Origin: an uncultured Oscillospiraceae bacterium
Lineage (GTDB): Bacteria; Bacillota; Clostridia; Oscillospirales; Acutalibacteraceae
Assembly (NCBI GenBank): GCA_900547275.1
Contig: URGA01000014.1
Location: 1-32,043, forward strand
Reading direction: 5' to 3'
Length of the DNA stretch: 32,043 nucleotides
Positions 22,778 through 31,197 of this stretch are shown piece after piece; positions within the stretch are counted from its first letter, which is position 1; every line of letters begins with the position of its first letter. The notes below the pieces were generated by a model, which saw nothing but the letters and a program-made list of their open reading frames with translations, was not told the DNA's origin and searched no databases. Both the position numbers and the translations under genes were made by a program.

Positions 22778-23518
22778 ATGGTTTACGGTGTTGTATTGGC
22801 AGGGGGGGTTTTTCATTTTGTATTGCCGGGCGGCGTCGGCTCAAGAATGGGCGGCGATAAGCCGAAACAGTATCTTACTGTTAAAGATAAGCCGATTATC
22901 ATTTATACTATTGAAAAATTCATCTCGGTTCCCGAGCTTGAAAAGGTTATCGTGCTTTGCCCCTCAAAGTGGGTAGAGCATACAAAAAATCTTATCCAGA
23001 AACATATTGCTCCCGCTGAAGGAAGAATTGCAGTTATCGAAGGCGGCTCAACCCGCAACGAAACGATAATGAACGCAATTTCATATATTGATGCTCAGGG
23101 CGGACTTGACGACGACACGATTATCGTTACCCACGACAGCGTTCGTCCCTTCGTTACATACCGCATTATTGAGGAAAATATCAAAGCTGCAAGAGAGTAC
23201 GGCGCTTGCGATACGGTTATCCCGGCGACAGATACTATCGTTGAATCTTTGGACCACAGCGTAATTTCATCAATTCCCGACCGCTCAGTTATGTACCAGG
23301 GCCAGACACCCCAGTCTTTCAACGCGGTTAAGCTTAAAAATCTTTACAACTCACTGAGCGAAGAGGAGAAGGAAATTCTTACCGACGCCGCCAAGATATT
23401 TGTGATGAAAGGTGAGCGTGTTGCGCTTGTTCAGGGCGAGACCTTCAATATGAAGATAACTTACCCCTATGACCTGCGCGTGGCAAAATCCCTCCTTGAG
23501 GAGGAAGAAAATGATTAA
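22778..23518 (+). CDS. tarI: Ribitol-5-phosphate cytidylyltransferase TarI (IspD-like)
   Basis: A 246-residue nucleotidyltransferase that makes CDP-ribitol from CTP and ribitol-5-phosphate for wall teichoic acid or other ribitol polymers. Family features: PKQYLTVKDKPIIIYTIEKF, GGSTRNETIMNAI, VTHDSVRPFVT, PATDTIVES, YQGQTPQSFN, TDAAKIF and TYPYDLRVAKSLL. The CTP-binding loop, normally LAGGxGSRMG, is split by nine extra residues: VVLAGG, then VFHFVLPGG, then VGSRMGGDKPKQ. Without them the length is 237, the usual TarI size. The start is the ATG at 22778, with AAAGGA 11 bases ahead. Adjacent tarJ separates it from IspD, which has the same fold. Whether the loop is still active is unknown. Confidence 0.88.
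   Translation: MVYGVVLAGGVFHFVLPGGVGSRMGGDKPKQYLTVKDKPIIIYTIEKFISVPELEKVIVLCPSKWVEHTKNLIQKHIAPAEGRIAVIEGGSTRNETIMNAISYIDAQGGLDDDTIIVTHDSVRPFVTYRIIEENIKAAREYGACDTVIPATDTIVESLDHSVISSIPDRSVMYQGQTPQSFNAVKLKNLYNSLSEEEKEILTDAAKIFVMKGERVALVQGETFNMKITYPYDLRVAKSLLEEEEND
22793..22846 (+). repeat. 27-bp imperfect tandem duplication inside tarI, with a G7 tract
   Basis: Two adjacent 27-base units encode VLAGGVFHF and VLPGGVGSR. They share 13 of the first 17 bases and diverge after that. The first unit contains seven consecutive G (22802-22808) followed by five T, a slippage-prone run. Confidence 0.75.
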
Positions 23519-24536
23519 CACCGTTTACCGCCTTGTTGCTCCGAGGCGATTTGAAATCGCATTTGAAGATATTGATATGTTCGGCGAAAATGCGATTGTA
23601 AGACCGACTAACCTGTCTATCTGCAATGCCGACATGAGATATTATCTCGGCACACGTGACGCGAAAGTCTTGGCTGAAAAACTTCCTATGGCGCTTATTC
23701 ACGAGGGTGTGGGCAAGGTTGTTGCCGATCCTACAGGAACTTTTAAGCCCGGCGACCGTGTTGTTATGGTTCCCAACTGCCCTGTTGAAACCGACGAATA
23801 TATCGGCGAAAACTACCTTCGCTCTTCTAAGTTCTGCGGTTCTTCAATGGACGGCTTTCTTCAGGAATATGTTGAGATTTCGCCGAAGCGTCTGGTAAAG
23901 CTTCCCGAAAATATCAATATGAACGTTGCCGCGTTTACGGAGATTGTTTCCGTTGCAGTTCACGCTATTTCCAGATTTGAAAAAATTTCCCATGAGCGCA
24001 GAGACGTTATCGGCGTATGGGGCGACGGCAATCTGGCATATATCGTATCACTGTTTCTTAAAAAGACTTTCCCGGAAAGCAAGATCTGCGTTTTCGGTCT
24101 CAGCGATGAAAAACTTGCTGATTTCACTTTTGTTGACGAAACCCACAAGACCACGGAAGTGCCCGAAGGTTTTTCAATGGACCATGCTTTTGAGTGCGTA
24201 GGCGGAAACGGTTCGCCCATCGCCATAGAGCAGATAATCGGTCTTATTAAACCTGAAGCCACAATTTCCATTCTCGGCGTTTCCGAATATCCCGTTCCGG
24301 TCAATACAAGAATGATACTTGAAAAAGGACTTCGCGTTTTCGGCTCATCACGTTCCGGCGTAAAGGATTTTGAAAAGACAGTTGCTATGTATGAAAAGTA
24401 CCCTGAGATTACCGATTACCTGGGCAATCTTATCAGCTCTGTAAACGTTGTGCGCACAACAACCGATATTAAGCGCGCGTTTGAAAAAGATACTCAAAAA
24501 TCTTTCGGCAAAACGATTATGGAGTGGCAGGAATAA
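23511..24536 (+). CDS. tarJ: Ribulose-5-phosphate reductase TarJ
   Basis: A 341-residue medium-chain dehydrogenase that reduces ribulose-5-phosphate to ribitol-5-phosphate with NADPH, supplying TarI. It follows known TarJ closely: MINTVYRLVAPRRFE, the metal site Cys38, His64 and Glu65 (SICNADMRYYLG, LIHEGVG), VVMVPNCPVE, GVWGDGNLAYI for cofactor binding, DHAFECVGG and GSSRSGVKDFEK. GAGGAGG precedes the ATG at 23511. It overlaps the end of tarI by 8 bases in another frame, so the two are translationally coupled. A terminator follows. Confidence 0.94.
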   Translation: MINTVYRLVAPRRFEIAFEDIDMFGENAIVRPTNLSICNADMRYYLGTRDAKVLAEKLPMALIHEGVGKVVADPTGTFKPGDRVVMVPNCPVETDEYIGENYLRSSKFCGSSMDGFLQEYVEISPKRLVKLPENINMNVAAFTEIVSVAVHAISRFEKISHERRDVIGVWGDGNLAYIVSLFLKKTFPESKICVFGLSDEKLADFTFVDETHKTTEVPEGFSMDHAFECVGGNGSPIAIEQIIGLIKPEATISILGVSEYPVPVNTRMILEKGLRVFGSSRSGVKDFEKTVAMYEKYPEITDYLGNLISSVNVVRTTTDIKRAFEKDTQKSFGKTIMEWQE

Positions 24537-24549
24537 AATTCAAACTATA

Positions 24550-24581
24550 AAGGCTGTATGCGTTTGCATACAGCCTTTTTT
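24550..24581 (+). terminator. Rho-independent terminator of tarIJ
   Basis: A perfect 12-bp stem AAGGCTGTATGC / GCATACAGCCTT with a GTTT loop, then TTTT. Confidence 0.92.
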
Positions 24582-24597
24582 ATAGGTGTTGAAATTT

Positions 24598-26325
24598 TTA
24601 CCAGCTTCCGCCGCCGCCACCGCCGGCGCCTCCGCCGGAAAATCCACCGCCGCCGCCTGAAAATCCGCCTGAATTCTGGGGCTGTGATGTCATTGCGTTT
24701 GTTGCGGAGTGCATTGCGTTGTTCATAAAGCTTGTGAACATAATGTAATTGAACATGGTGTTTCCCGAGTACCATGTAGGCGGTTCCATGGCAATCGTTT
24801 CAAATTTCTTCATCCATTTGTCGGAAACACCCAGCGCGTAAGTGTAGGGAAGGATGTCGTAGAAATAAGTGGGATTTTCCTCAACAAGCGCTTCGAGCTT
24901 TTCTTTTTCCGCTGTTTCAAGGAATTCTCTAAATCCCATCAGTCTGCCCATCATTTCGTTGCCTTTTTCGGTTCTCTGGAGCATAAAGCAGGCAATAATT
25001 ATCGCCGCAACCGTAAATGCGATTATGAGAACAAGGGCAATCTTCATGTTGCTGTCAAAATTAAGACCTACTCCCACTGCCGAGAAAAGAACGAACATTC
25101 CGCCAAAGAAGCACAGCGCTATGATTATGAAAGAAATTATCTTCATAGTGAGCGATTTCGGATTGTATATTCTGCTTCTGCTCTCTCTGCTGTTCAGGTT
25201 TGCCCGTATGTCGTTTACATACATATAAAAATGGTTTTCAAGATCAGAGGGGGTAACGGTAGTCCTGTTTTTAAACAATCCCTGCATAAACAGACTTTCG
25301 TTTACGTCGCTTCCGTCGTAGTTTCTAACAAGGTGCAAAACAAAGTCTTTCTTGGTTCTGCCGTTTTCAATTCTAATATAACCTTTGTTTGCAAGATAAA
25401 CAAGAAGCGAGATAACGGCTTCGTTGTTGGCAAGTCCGCTGTACCAGAGCCTGGCTTCCGCACTGTTCATTCCGTCAGGAGGATAAAATTCCACCGTGGG
25501 CACAACGTGTTTGTCTCTGCCGTATTTGAAAAACAAAATCAGCACGATTATCAGCGCCGCCAGAGGGATGAGCGCCGACACCACGATTTTTATATAATAC
25601 GTTGTGTAGTCAAATTTAAAATAACCGTCAGGCAGTGTGAGGCGCATTGTAAGCGCTTCGCCCGGTTCAAGGTCAGTGCCGTAATAACCTGTGATAGTAT
25701 TACCGTCAACGCTGTAATAAATATTATTTGTACCTACGTTTCCATAATCTCCCGAAGAGAAGCCGAGTTTTTCGGCGTCAAATTCCTTTGGCATATTTAT
25801 GGTAAATGTTACGTTATTTATGGCGTTTTCCCACTGAGTGCCGATAATGTTGTAGTAAAGTTCGTCTTCGCCCTCAACGGTGTCTTTGCCCAGATCATAA
25901 GTGTATGAGATATTGTATGTTTGAGGGCCTGTTACCGTGGAATTTTCGTCGCCGATTTTAATTATGTAATTCCCGTTGGTTATCTCCGTTGAGTGGTTGT
26001 CGTTGGGAACGCTGACGTCTTTTATATTTGCGCTTATTACGCTTTCGGTGCCGTTTGTGCGCTTAATTGTGTTTGTAATCGGAATAGTTCTGTAAATTCC
26101 GTGGCGCGGCTGAAAGAAATAAGTGTTTATCGTTTCTGAGACGGAAAGCACGTTGTATTCGCTTACGTCAATATTTATATCGTAGGAAGTTATTGCGTAA
26201 TCCTCGTACTGATGCTCAGATAAAAATTCGTTGTCTGAAACGTCTGACTGAGCCGCCGCAGAAAACGGAAGCATCAGCGTTAACAGAAGCGAAAATACCG
26301 CAAGGCGAATTATTCCTTTCTTCAT
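24598..26325 (-). CDS. DUF2207 membrane protein with Gly-rich tail
   Basis: A 575-residue membrane protein. Residues 1-25 are a signal peptide, about 40-235 form an extracellular DUF2207 domain (ITSYDINIDVSEYNVLSVSE, HGIYRTIPI, YNIIGTQWENAINNVTFTI), a membrane helix lies near 243-266, a cytoplasmic stretch contains WYSGLANNEAVISLLVYLANKGYI, and two more helices lie at about 400-422 and 430-452. The end is FSGGGGGFSGGGAGGGGGGSW, the poly-Gly tail typical of this family. DUF2207 proteins commonly sit next to lemA, as here; their function is unproven. The ATG shares one base with the lemA stop (TGATG). Confidence 0.93.
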   Translation of the reverse strand: MKKGIIRLAVFSLLLTLMLPFSAAAQSDVSDNEFLSEHQYEDYAITSYDINIDVSEYNVLSVSETINTYFFQPRHGIYRTIPITNTIKRTNGTESVISANIKDVSVPNDNHSTEITNGNYIIKIGDENSTVTGPQTYNISYTYDLGKDTVEGEDELYYNIIGTQWENAINNVTFTINMPKEFDAEKLGFSSGDYGNVGTNNIYYSVDGNTITGYYGTDLEPGEALTMRLTLPDGYFKFDYTTYYIKIVVSALIPLAALIIVLILFFKYGRDKHVVPTVEFYPPDGMNSAEARLWYSGLANNEAVISLLVYLANKGYIRIENGRTKKDFVLHLVRNYDGSDVNESLFMQGLFKNRTTVTPSDLENHFYMYVNDIRANLNSRESRSRIYNPKSLTMKIISFIIIALCFFGGMFVLFSAVGVGLNFDSNMKIALVLIIAFTVAAIIIACFMLQRTEKGNEMMGRLMGFREFLETAEKEKLEALVEENPTYFYDILPYTYALGVSDKWMKKFETIAMEPPTWYSGNTMFNYIMFTSFMNNAMHSATNAMTSQPQNSGGFSGGGGGFSGGGAGGGGGGSW

Positions 26326-26879
26326 CAGAATTCCACCTTTACGTTTTCTCTGTTGGAAACGTCGTCAACAATATACATTGTTCTCTGCTTAAAGCCGAAC
26401 ATGGAGGCAAAGATATTTGACGGGAACATTTCCACCTTGTTGTTGTATTCCTTAACTGTGGCGTTGTAGTATTTTCTTGCGTTTGCGATATCTTCCTCAA
26501 CTTTTGTAAGCTGAGCGTTAAGGTCTAGGAAATTCTGGTTTGCTTTAAGGTCCGGGTACTGCTCAACAACTGCGCTGAAGCCCGCAATCGCGCCGGAAAG
26601 CTCGGCGTTTGCCTTGATTTTTTCTTCCGTTGACAGCGAAGCGTAACTACCGCTTCTGGCGTTGATTACGTTTTGCAATGTCTGCGCCTCGTGGGCGGCG
26701 TATCCTTTAACTGCGCTTACAAGATTGGGGATAAGATCCCAGCGCTTTTTAAGATAAACGTCCATGGTTGAGAAAGCCTCTTCAACCGTGTTTTTCTTTT
26801 TAACAAGACTGTTGTAAATTCCTGCCGCAATGCAGACAAGAACGATTATTACCGCTATTATTATAATTGCGACTGTCAT
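26325..26879 (-). CDS. LemA family protein
   Basis: A 184-residue LemA protein: one N-terminal membrane anchor (residues 3-22), then a helical-bundle domain with the hallmarks YNSLVKKKNTVEEAFSTMDV, KRWDLIPNLVSAVKGYAAHE and ARKYYNATVKEYN, and the closing FPSNIFASMFGFK. The biochemical role is unsettled. It is the first gene of a two-gene unit with the DUF2207 protein; AAAGGAG precedes the ATG. Confidence 0.95.
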   Translation of the reverse strand: MTVAIIIIAVIIVLVCIAAGIYNSLVKKKNTVEEAFSTMDVYLKKRWDLIPNLVSAVKGYAAHEAQTLQNVINARSGSYASLSTEEKIKANAELSGAIAGFSAVVEQYPDLKANQNFLDLNAQLTKVEEDIANARKYYNATVKEYNNKVEMFPSNIFASMFGFKQRTMYIVDDVSNRENVKVEF

Positions 26880-26975
26880 AGTATCTCTCCTTTGGGTTTA
26901 AATGGGTATACAACGCCTGATTTTATATTACCATAACGTCTATGCTATTTCAATAATATTATGCTTTAACGGAGC

Positions 26976-27008
26976 AAAAATATAAGGCGGCTGATTTTCA
27001 GCCGCCTT
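26976..27008 (-). terminator. Terminator of the split transketolase operon
   Basis: A perfect 11-bp stem AAGGCGGCTGA / TCAGCCGCCTT with a short loop, followed on the - strand by ATATTTTTG. Confidence 0.85.
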
Positions 27009-27021
27009 TTGAAAGGTGTTT

Positions 27022-27963
27022 TTATTTAACGAAATCTTCGGCAACTTCTGCAATATGTTCTGCTGAGAGACCGAACTGCTTGAGAAGTTCAGCGCCGGGG
27101 CCGCTGTGGCCGAATTCGTCGTTAACGCCGATGCGTTTAACGGGAGTGGGGCATTTTTCGCTGAGAAGTGCGCATACTGCTTCGCCAAGGCCACCGATAA
27201 TGCTGTGCTCCTCAACGGTGATAACTTTGCCTGTCTTCTTGGCGCTTGCCAGCAGGCATTCTTCGTCAAGAGGCTTAATTGTAGCCATGTTGATTACTTC
27301 TGCGCTGATGCCCTTTTCTTTGAGCGCTTCTGCGGCAGCCATAGCCTCGGATACCATAAGTCCGCAGGCAACGATAGTAACGTCGCTTCCTTCTGTAACT
27401 ACTTCTGCCTTGCCGATTTCAAATTTATAGTTTTCGTCGTGGAAAACGGCTGAAGCCAGTCTTGCAAATCTCATATAAACAGGGCCTTCGTGGTGGTAAG
27501 CCGCGTTTACAACCTGCTTAGCCTCAACATCGTCTGAGGGGCAGATAACAACCATTCCGGGGATTGAACGCATAAGAGCGAAGTCCTCGCAACACTGGTG
27601 GGACGCACCGTCTTCGCCAACGCTGATACCGGCGTGGGTAGCGCCGATTTTTACATTCAGATGGGGATAGCCGATGCTGTTGCGAACCTGCTCAAACGCT
27701 CTGCCTGCGGCAAACATTGCAAAGCTTGAAGCGAAGGGAACAAGACCCATTGTAGAAAGGCCTGCCGCAACGCACATCATGTCGGCTTCCGCGATACCGC
27801 AGTTAAAATGGCGGTCGGGATAAGCCTTTTTGAAAATGCCGGTTTTTGTTGCTCCGGCAAGGTCGGCGTCAAGAACAACAAGATTGTCTGCGCCGTTGTC
27901 GGCAAGTTCGCGAAGGGCGTTGCCGTAACTTTCACGAGTTGCGATTTTCTTAACTTCTGCCAT
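27022..27963 (-). CDS. Transketolase, C-terminal subunit
   Basis: A 313-residue protein covering the pyrimidine-binding and C-terminal domains of transketolase: ATRESYGNALRELAD, DADLAGATKTG, the Glu-bearing FNCGIAEADMMCVAAGL that activates thiamine diphosphate, THAGISVGEDGASHQ, YMRFAR and the C-terminal VITVEEHSIIGGLGEAV. It works with the N-terminal subunit encoded 3 bases upstream (TAA-ACA-ATG); together they form one active transketolase of the non-oxidative pentose phosphate pathway. Split transketolases are common in Clostridia and archaea. Confidence 0.95.
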   Translation of the reverse strand: MAEVKKIATRESYGNALRELADNGADNLVVLDADLAGATKTGIFKKAYPDRHFNCGIAEADMMCVAAGLSTMGLVPFASSFAMFAAGRAFEQVRNSIGYPHLNVKIGATHAGISVGEDGASHQCCEDFALMRSIPGMVVICPSDDVEAKQVVNAAYHHEGPVYMRFARLASAVFHDENYKFEIGKAEVVTEGSDVTIVACGLMVSEAMAAAEALKEKGISAEVINMATIKPLDEECLLASAKKTGKVITVEEHSIIGGLGEAVCALLSEKCPTPVKRIGVNDEFGHSGPGAELLKQFGLSAEHIAEVAEDFVK

Positions 27964-27966
27964 TGT

Positions 27967-28806
27967 TTACGCCTCCAGTTCCTGCAAAGCGGCGGTAAGC
28001 TCGCTCATAGCCTCTTTGTATTCTTCGGGATTTGTGGCTTTTCCGTGCCAGCCGCATTCATTTTCCATAAATGAAACTCCCTTGCCCTTTACTGTCTTCA
28101 TAAGAATGCAGAAAGGTTTTGTGCTGTTGTGGAAAGCGTCAAACGCCTTTTCAAGTTCGTCAAAATCGTTGCCGTTAATTGTAACGACTTCAAAACCGAA
28201 TGCCTTAACCTTTTCGTCAATTGGTTCGGCGCTCATAACGTCCTTGCAAAGACCGTCAATCTGGAGACCGTTCCAGTCGATGATGATGCAGAGATTGTCA
28301 AGTTTATACTGGTTGGCAAACATCATTGCCTCCCAAACCTGACCTTCTTCGATTTCACCGTCGCCCAGAAGAGTATAGACGTTGATATCTTTTCCAAGGT
28401 ATTTTGCGCCTTTCGCCATACCGCAGGCGGCGCTTATTCCCTGACCGAGGGAGCCGGTAGACATATCAATTCCGGGAACCGTGTTCATGTTGGGATGGCC
28501 CTGAAGGTATGAGCCGATCTTACGCAGAGTGGTAAGATCTTCGGGTGGGAAAAAGCCCTTGTAAGCCAGTGCGCTGTAAAGACCGGGGGCGCAGTGACCT
28601 TTCGAAAGCACAAAGCGGTCGCGGTCTTCCCACTTCGGGTTTTTGGGGTCGACGCGCAGTTCCTTGCCGTAAAGATAGGCAAAAACGTCAGCGGCAGAAA
28701 GACTGCCGCCCGGGTGGCCGGACTTTGCGCTGTTGGTGCTCTCGATAATGCCGATTCTTATTTTAGCGGCATATATCTGCAACGCTTTTTTTGTAGCAGT
28801 ATCCAT
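27967..28806 (-). CDS. Transketolase, N-terminal subunit
   Basis: A 279-residue thiamine-diphosphate-binding half of transketolase. Visible are SAKSGHPGGSLSAADVFAYL, RDRFVLSKGHCAPGLYSALA, GSLGQGISAACGMA, and the cofactor motif GDGEIEEGQVWEA running to DWNGLQIDG (GDG-N). The C-terminal half is the next gene. AAGGAG is 8 bases before the ATG, and a promoter is visible upstream. Confidence 0.95.
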   Translation of the reverse strand: MDTATKKALQIYAAKIRIGIIESTNSAKSGHPGGSLSAADVFAYLYGKELRVDPKNPKWEDRDRFVLSKGHCAPGLYSALAYKGFFPPEDLTTLRKIGSYLQGHPNMNTVPGIDMSTGSLGQGISAACGMAKGAKYLGKDINVYTLLGDGEIEEGQVWEAMMFANQYKLDNLCIIIDWNGLQIDGLCKDVMSAEPIDEKVKAFGFEVVTINGNDFDELEKAFDAFHNSTKPFCILMKTVKGKGVSFMENECGWHGKATNPEEYKEAMSELTAALQELEA

Positions 28807-28837
28807 AGTGATAACTCCTTAAAATAATTTCGCCTCT

Positions 28838-28866
28838 ATTTTAACATTATTGCACGTTCTCTTCAA
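28838..28866 (-). promoter_or_regulatory. Promoter of the split transketolase operon
   Basis: On the - strand TTGAAG and TAAAAT are 17 bases apart with TGT before the -10 (extended -10). Confidence 0.7.
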
Positions 28867-28895
28867 TACTTTTCTTAAATTTCAAAATTTGTATA

Positions 28896-28934
28896 AAAAT
28901 ATAAAGCCGGAGAGGAATTGCCCTTCTCCGGCTT
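28896..28934 (-). terminator. Terminator of the sortase-LCP operon
   Basis: A perfect 10-bp stem AAGCCGGAGA / TCTCCGGCTT with an 11-base loop, followed on the - strand by TATATTTTTAT, 9 bases past the LCP stop. Confidence 0.87.
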
Positions 28935-28942
28935 CTTTTAGA

Positions 28943-30286
28943 TTATTTTACCTGGGTATAGAAAACGTCCAAAACTGTCTGCATCAGTTTTTCTTCGTCA
29001 GGATAAAATCCTGCGTAAACGTAATCGGCGAACTCTTTGTTTTCTATCTCTTTCATTGTTCCTTCAAGGCTGTATGTGTCAAAATCAACTACGCCCTTTG
29101 AGATCAGAAGCGAGCCGAGATACGTTGCGTTTGAAATGGTAATATCCGTAGTGCAGTATTCGCTGGCGGTGTTGTAAAGGTCTGTTATCATCCCGAAATC
29201 ATGGGTAACAGAAGTTCTTACCTTGTTGGCAAAAGCGTTGAGATACTGAACCTGGCGCTCTGTACGGTTAAGAGAGGCCTCAATATTGTCCATGTCTCTT
29301 GTGCGAACGTACGCTTCTGTAAGATCTCCCTCGAGATGGATTTTGTCACCCTTCTTAATTCCGTATTCGTCAAGGTCGTAAAGAGATGTAACGTCAACTC
29401 CGCCTACCGCGTCGTTAATGGGCTGTATACCGTTGAGATCCATTGCGAAATACTTGTCTACGGGAACGTTATAAAGAATACGGCTGATGGATTTTGTAAC
29501 GTTTTTGCAGGAGAAAGCGAAACCGTCTCCGTAAGCATAGGCGATACAGAGTTCCATCTCCTTTGTTTCAATGAATTTTCCGTCTTTGTATACATCAACA
29601 TCCACCATAGTATCACGGGGGATAGAGATCATTGAAGTTTTGCCGGTAGCCTTGTCTATTGCAACAACAACGTCGGTGTCAGCCATTCCTGCTGTGGTAG
29701 AATGGCTGTCTTCTTCGCCGAGATTGCGCTTGTCAACGCCGATAAACGCCAATGTAATTATGTTGTCGTTATAAACATATGTGTGGCCGTTATATTCAAT
29801 AGTCTCAGCGTAATCGGTGGCAACTGCTGTGGTGGTTATATCCTTTTCGCCCTTGTAGTTAAGGTAGAAGAATGTGCCTGTTACCGCTATTGCTATAGCC
29901 AAAATAACAGCAAGCACCGCAATAATTATTCTCGTCGCCAAGGGCATTTTGCTGCGCTTATGGTGGTGATGATGACGGCGATGATGTCTTCCGCTTGAAG
30001 AAGAACTGTGATGGTGGTGGGATGACGAACTGCTGTGGTGATGGCGGTGTTCGCCGCTTTCTCCTGATGAAGAGGAACTCGACACTCCGTCCGCCGCGCG
30101 TTGGCGGTGACTCTCAGAAGCGTGGTACTCCTCTGGGTTAGCGGAACTTCCGTCCGTTTCAGAGACCATAAACTGCGGATTTGAGTAAGAACTTGTCTCT
30201 GCGCTTTCTTCATCTGCACCCGCACCGTCTAAGATAAAATCATCGGTATCAAAATTTTCAAGATTGGGGTCAATTGGTTTTTTCAT
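28943..30286 (-). CDS. LytR-CpsA-Psr (LCP) family protein with His-rich cytoplasmic segment
   Basis: A 447-residue LCP protein. Enzymes of this family transfer undecaprenyl-linked glycopolymers onto peptidoglycan (or proteins). Residues 1-115 are cytoplasmic and acidic/Ser-rich, with 15 His among residues 80-109. A membrane helix lies at about 117-143. The LCP domain (about 170-400) shows SMISIPRDTMVDV, AMDLNGIQPINDAVGGVDV, AYVRTRDMDNIEASLNR and TERQVQYLNAF, including the Arg/Asp residues that bind the pyrophosphate lipid. Its ATG lies 17 bases inside the end of the sortase gene, so the two are coupled. tarIJ a few kb away suggests a ribitol polymer as a possible cargo, which is inference. 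Confidence 0.93.
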   Translation of the reverse strand: MKKPIDPNLENFDTDDFILDGAGADEESAETSSYSNPQFMVSETDGSSANPEEYHASESHRQRAADGVSSSSSSGESGEHRHHHSSSSSHHHHSSSSSGRHHRRHHHHHKRSKMPLATRIIIAVLAVILAIAIAVTGTFFYLNYKGEKDITTTAVATDYAETIEYNGHTYVYNDNIITLAFIGVDKRNLGEEDSHSTTAGMADTDVVVAIDKATGKTSMISIPRDTMVDVDVYKDGKFIETKEMELCIAYAYGDGFAFSCKNVTKSISRILYNVPVDKYFAMDLNGIQPINDAVGGVDVTSLYDLDEYGIKKGDKIHLEGDLTEAYVRTRDMDNIEASLNRTERQVQYLNAFANKVRTSVTHDFGMITDLYNTASEYCTTDITISNATYLGSLLISKGVVDFDTYSLEGTMKEIENKEFADYVYAGFYPDEEKLMQTVLDVFYTQVK

Positions 30287-31073
30287 CGTTAACTAATACT
30301 CCGCATACAAGATATCTGCTGCTTTTCTGGCCTGTAATACAGGTAGACAAAACAACAAGTTTGCTTTCTGAATTTATTTCGGTATCGAGATCTTCTCTGA
30401 CATTTTTCAGCGAAGAACTGGGGTCTTGAATCATTTTTTGAAAATCCGCCAAAACGTTTGAATCCTGGAAATCAAAACTGTTCATGATATGGCGGTCATC
30501 ATATTTAAAAGCGGAAACGACCTGGTAAGTCAGCTTTCGCTGCGGCATATAAATGTAGAAATACGGATGCTCGCCAAAGAAGTCTTTCTTCTCAAATTTG
30601 TGGAGAGAAGTAAACATACTTTCGCTGTATCCGTTGTGGCCGTAAATAACAGTTACGCTGTCGTTAAAAGTCTTTGTGTTGTGGGACTGGGTGAAGATTG
30701 CACCGCTTGCCACCCAGCTTTTGTCCGCAGCGCTGTGGCGAAGATAAAAATCGTCGTCGGTGCCGCTCTGCACAATGGGATAGTCCACTTCTGTTCCGTC
30801 AACTTTAATCCAAGCGTAAATTTCGTCGTTTTTCTTCTGCCATTCATCAAAGTCGATTGGATTTTCAGCGTACTGCTCCTGGCTTTGAGACGGGGAAGCA
30901 GTTGACGCTTCGGTATATTTTTCGTCCTCAATATTAGCGGTGTACTGGCCGTAAAAATAATAGCCGAGGTAAACTACGCCTGCAATCAGCATAACAAGCC
31001 CTGCTATTGTAAGTATAGCCCGCTTTGCCGAATTTTTAGAAGAGGAATTCTGGTTTTCTTTTTTTTCTTCCAT
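30270..31073 (-). CDS. srtB: Class B sortase
   Basis: A 267-residue membrane transpeptidase that anchors surface proteins to the wall. A signal anchor lies at about 20-42. The catalytic residues are His146 in VIYGHNGYSESMF, Cys245 in LSTCITG and Arg253 in SSRYLV. The extra helix before the catalytic Cys and DYPIVQSGTDDDFYLRH are class B features. The frame is open to 31133, but MEEKKENQ at 31073, with GGTGA 8 bases ahead, is the natural start. The neighbouring surface protein with an SPATG signal is a likely substrate: the C. difficile SrtB is known to accept (S/P)PxTG. Confidence 0.92.
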   Translation of the reverse strand: MEEKKENQNSSSKNSAKRAILTIAGLVMLIAGVVYLGYYFYGQYTANIEDEKYTEASTASPSQSQEQYAENPIDFDEWQKKNDEIYAWIKVDGTEVDYPIVQSGTDDDFYLRHSAADKSWVASGAIFTQSHNTKTFNDSVTVIYGHNGYSESMFTSLHKFEKKDFFGEHPYFYIYMPQRKLTYQVVSAFKYDDRHIMNSFDFQDSNVLADFQKMIQDPSSSLKNVREDLDTEINSESKLVVLSTCITGQKSSRYLVCGVLVNDEKTN

Positions 31074-31111
31074 AAACAAAATCACCGTGTCTTTATTCAG
31101 ATAATGGAATT

Positions 31112-31129
31112 TTGCGTTAAAAAACGCAA
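31112..31129. repeat. Perfect inverted repeat upstream of sortase
   Basis: TTGCGTT-AAAA-AACGCAA lies ~40 bases before the sortase start. It may be an operator or a leader hairpin; I see no convincing -35/-10 pair next to it. Confidence 0.45.
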
Positions 31130-31147
31130 TCAAATGTGTTTAATACA

Positions 31148-31186
31148 ATAAAAAAGCCTGTTTACCCTTTTAGGGAAACAGGCTTT
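31148..31186 (-). terminator. Terminator of the SPATG surface protein gene
   Basis: Stem AAAGCCTGTTT-a-CCC / GGG-AAACAGGCTTT (one bulged A), followed on the - strand by TTTTTATTG. It separates the surface protein from the sortase gene, so they are probably not one strict operon unless read through. Confidence 0.85.
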
Positions 31187-31197
31187 AAAGTCAGTTA

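Noticed and set aside
24709..25908. 399-codon open frame on the + strand opposite the DUF2207 gene
   Set aside because: It is antisense to a well-conserved protein, has no ribosome-binding site, and its product is rich in His, Cys, Arg and Val with no domain pattern.
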